From NCBI GenBank assembly GCA_035693785.1, contig DASSFZ010000409.1:1-6404 (forward strand): a DNA stretch of 6,404 nt, given 5' to 3'. The stretch comes from DASSFZ01 sp035693785 (GTDB lineage Bacteria; Chloroflexota; Anaerolineae; Fen-1058). A model generated the notes under the pieces. That model did no database searches and was not told the origin of the DNA. It saw nothing but the letters and a program-made list of their open reading frames with translations. The position numbers were made by a program, and so were the translations under genes. This document shows, piece by piece, positions 5,610-6,404 of this stretch (position 1 is its first letter; every line of letters starts with the position of its first letter).

Positions 5610-6404
5610 ATGGACGGGATTCTGATTCTCGACAAGCCCGGGGGGTGGACGTCCCACGACGTCGTCGCCCGGGTGCGGCGGTTGACGCGCGCCAGGCGCG
5701 TCGGCCACACCGGCACGCTCGATCCGCTGGCGACGGGCGTGCTCGTGATTTGCATAGGCCGGGCGACGCGCGTCGCCGAGTACATGATTGGGCACGACAA
5801 GCGCTATCGCGCCACGATTCGCCTGGGTGTGGAGACGGATACCTACGACGTGGAGGGCCACGTCACGGCGCAGCACCCCGTCGACGTGAGTGAAGCGTCG
5901 CTGCGCAGCGCATTGCAGAGACTCACCGGCGACATTCAGCAGGTCCCGCCGATGTACTCGGCGCTTAAGCGGGACGGGATGAAGCTGGTCGATCTTGCGC
6001 GGCGGGGCGTCGACATTGAGCGCGAGCCGCGCCAAGTGACTATTTATTCTATTGATGTGCTGAGCTTCGACCCACCCGACGCGGCGATCGACGTTCACTG
6101 CTCGGCCGGCACGTACATTCGGTCGCTGGCGCACGACGCAGGCCGTGTGCTGGGCTGCGGCGCGGTTCTCTCCGCGCTCACGCGCACGGCCGCCGGCGAC
6201 TTCACGCTCGAGCAGGCGGTATCGCTCGATCGATTCGAGGCCGCGGTCGACGATAGATCGTGGCCGTCGCTGCTCCGGCCGCTCGATGCAGGGCTGGCCG
6301 CCTTTCCGGCGGTCACGATTGGCGAGAGCGATGCCGCACGAGCGCGCCACGGCATGTCGATTCCGGGGACCTGGGCAAGGGCGAGCCTTGCCCCTACGCA
6401 TGCC
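5610..6404 (+). CDS. truB: tRNA pseudouridine(55) synthase TruB, 3' partial
   Basis: TruB isomerises U55 to pseudouridine in the T arm of tRNA. The frame runs 265 codons to the window edge without a stop. It opens with MDGILILDKPGGWTSHDVV, the standard TruB N-terminus. The catalytic motif GHTGTLDPLATGVL covers 32-45, with nucleophile Asp38. Further signatures are KRYRA with Tyr66 (64-68), the QVPPMYSALK segment (111-120) and CSAGTYIRSLAHDAG (164-178). The usual aromatic in the KLYELAR-like stretch is Val127 here. The C-terminal domain begins near 205 and is cut. Its last visible residues are encoded by a REP-like palindrome after GMSIPGT (248-254), so the true end may be unusual. The ATG at 5610 is chosen by family fit; an in-frame ATG at 5595 would add five residues. 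No Shine-Dalgarno is visible at either. Confidence 0.95.
   Translation, partial: MDGILILDKPGGWTSHDVVARVRRLTRARRVGHTGTLDPLATGVLVICIGRATRVAEYMIGHDKRYRATIRLGVETDTYDVEGHVTAQHPVDVSEASLRSALQRLTGDIQQVPPMYSALKRDGMKLVDLARRGVDIEREPRQVTIYSIDVLSFDPPDAAIDVHCSAGTYIRSLAHDAGRVLGCGAVLSALTRTAAGDFTLEQAVSLDRFEAAVDDRSWPSLLRPLDAGLAAFPAVTIGESDAARARHGMSIPGTWARASLAPTHA
6373..6393 (+). repeat. REP-like palindrome inside the truB reading frame
   Basis: GGGCAAGG (6373-6380) and CCTTGCCC (6386-6393) form a perfect 8-bp stem around GCGAG, followed by CTACGCATGCC at the window edge. In the reverse sense it reads GTAGGGGCAAGGCTCGCCC, a form I recall as a common dispersed intergenic repeat in Chloroflexota genomes (memory, not a search). 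Here it is translated in frame as TWARASLAPTHA at the end of the visible TruB sequence. The right boundary is not visible. Confidence 0.6.

Overview
The window is one strand of a translation and transcription housekeeping operon, GC-rich (about two thirds by eye) and read entirely left to right. In order it holds: nusA (5' end outside the window), ylxR/rnpM, infB, rbfA, a DHH-family nanoRNase of the NrnA type, and truB (3' end outside the window). This is the conserved nusA-infB-rbfA-truB cluster found across bacteria. The presence of ylxR and nrnA resembles the arrangement in Gram-positive and several deep-branching phyla. The NusA core, its long C-terminal extension and the style of the short intergenic repeats fit Chloroflexota (Anaerolineae or a relative). 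That assignment rests on remembered family resemblance, not on a search.

Region by region: 1-1857 is NusA from within its N-terminal RNA polymerase-binding domain through S1, KH1 and KH2, then a non-canonical C-terminal part. That part has a charged helical region, a domain resembling the RNA polymerase alpha C-terminal domain, a Pro/Ala/Glu linker, an acidic then Lys-rich patch, and a short terminal motif. 1906-2199 is the small RNase P modulator YlxR/RnpM. 2249-4048 is a short-N-terminus IF2 with the only strong Shine-Dalgarno in the window. 4106-4453 is RbfA. 4479-5483 is the NrnA-like DHH/DHHA1 phosphoesterase. 5610-6404 is TruB, cut by the window end. No gap exceeds about 130 bases, and no promoter or convincing intrinsic terminator is visible, so a single transcript is likely.

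Together the products cover transcription elongation and termination (NusA), RNase P and tRNA maturation (RnpM, TruB), initiation (IF2), 30S maturation (RbfA) and degradation of very short RNAs (NrnA). 

I see no new biological system here; the genes are ordinary. The unusual material is structural. Every gene junction carries a different short repeat or hairpin: a GC hairpin at 1871-1885, a bulged GC hairpin at 2206-2224, four tandem copies of an 8-bp palindrome at 4054-4085, three tandem 9-bp units at 4471-4497, and two mirror-image 15-bp palindromes at 5482-5578. A REP-like palindrome also lies inside the truB reading frame at 6373-6393. The alpha-CTD-like domain and conserved-looking tail of NusA are the most interesting protein features.
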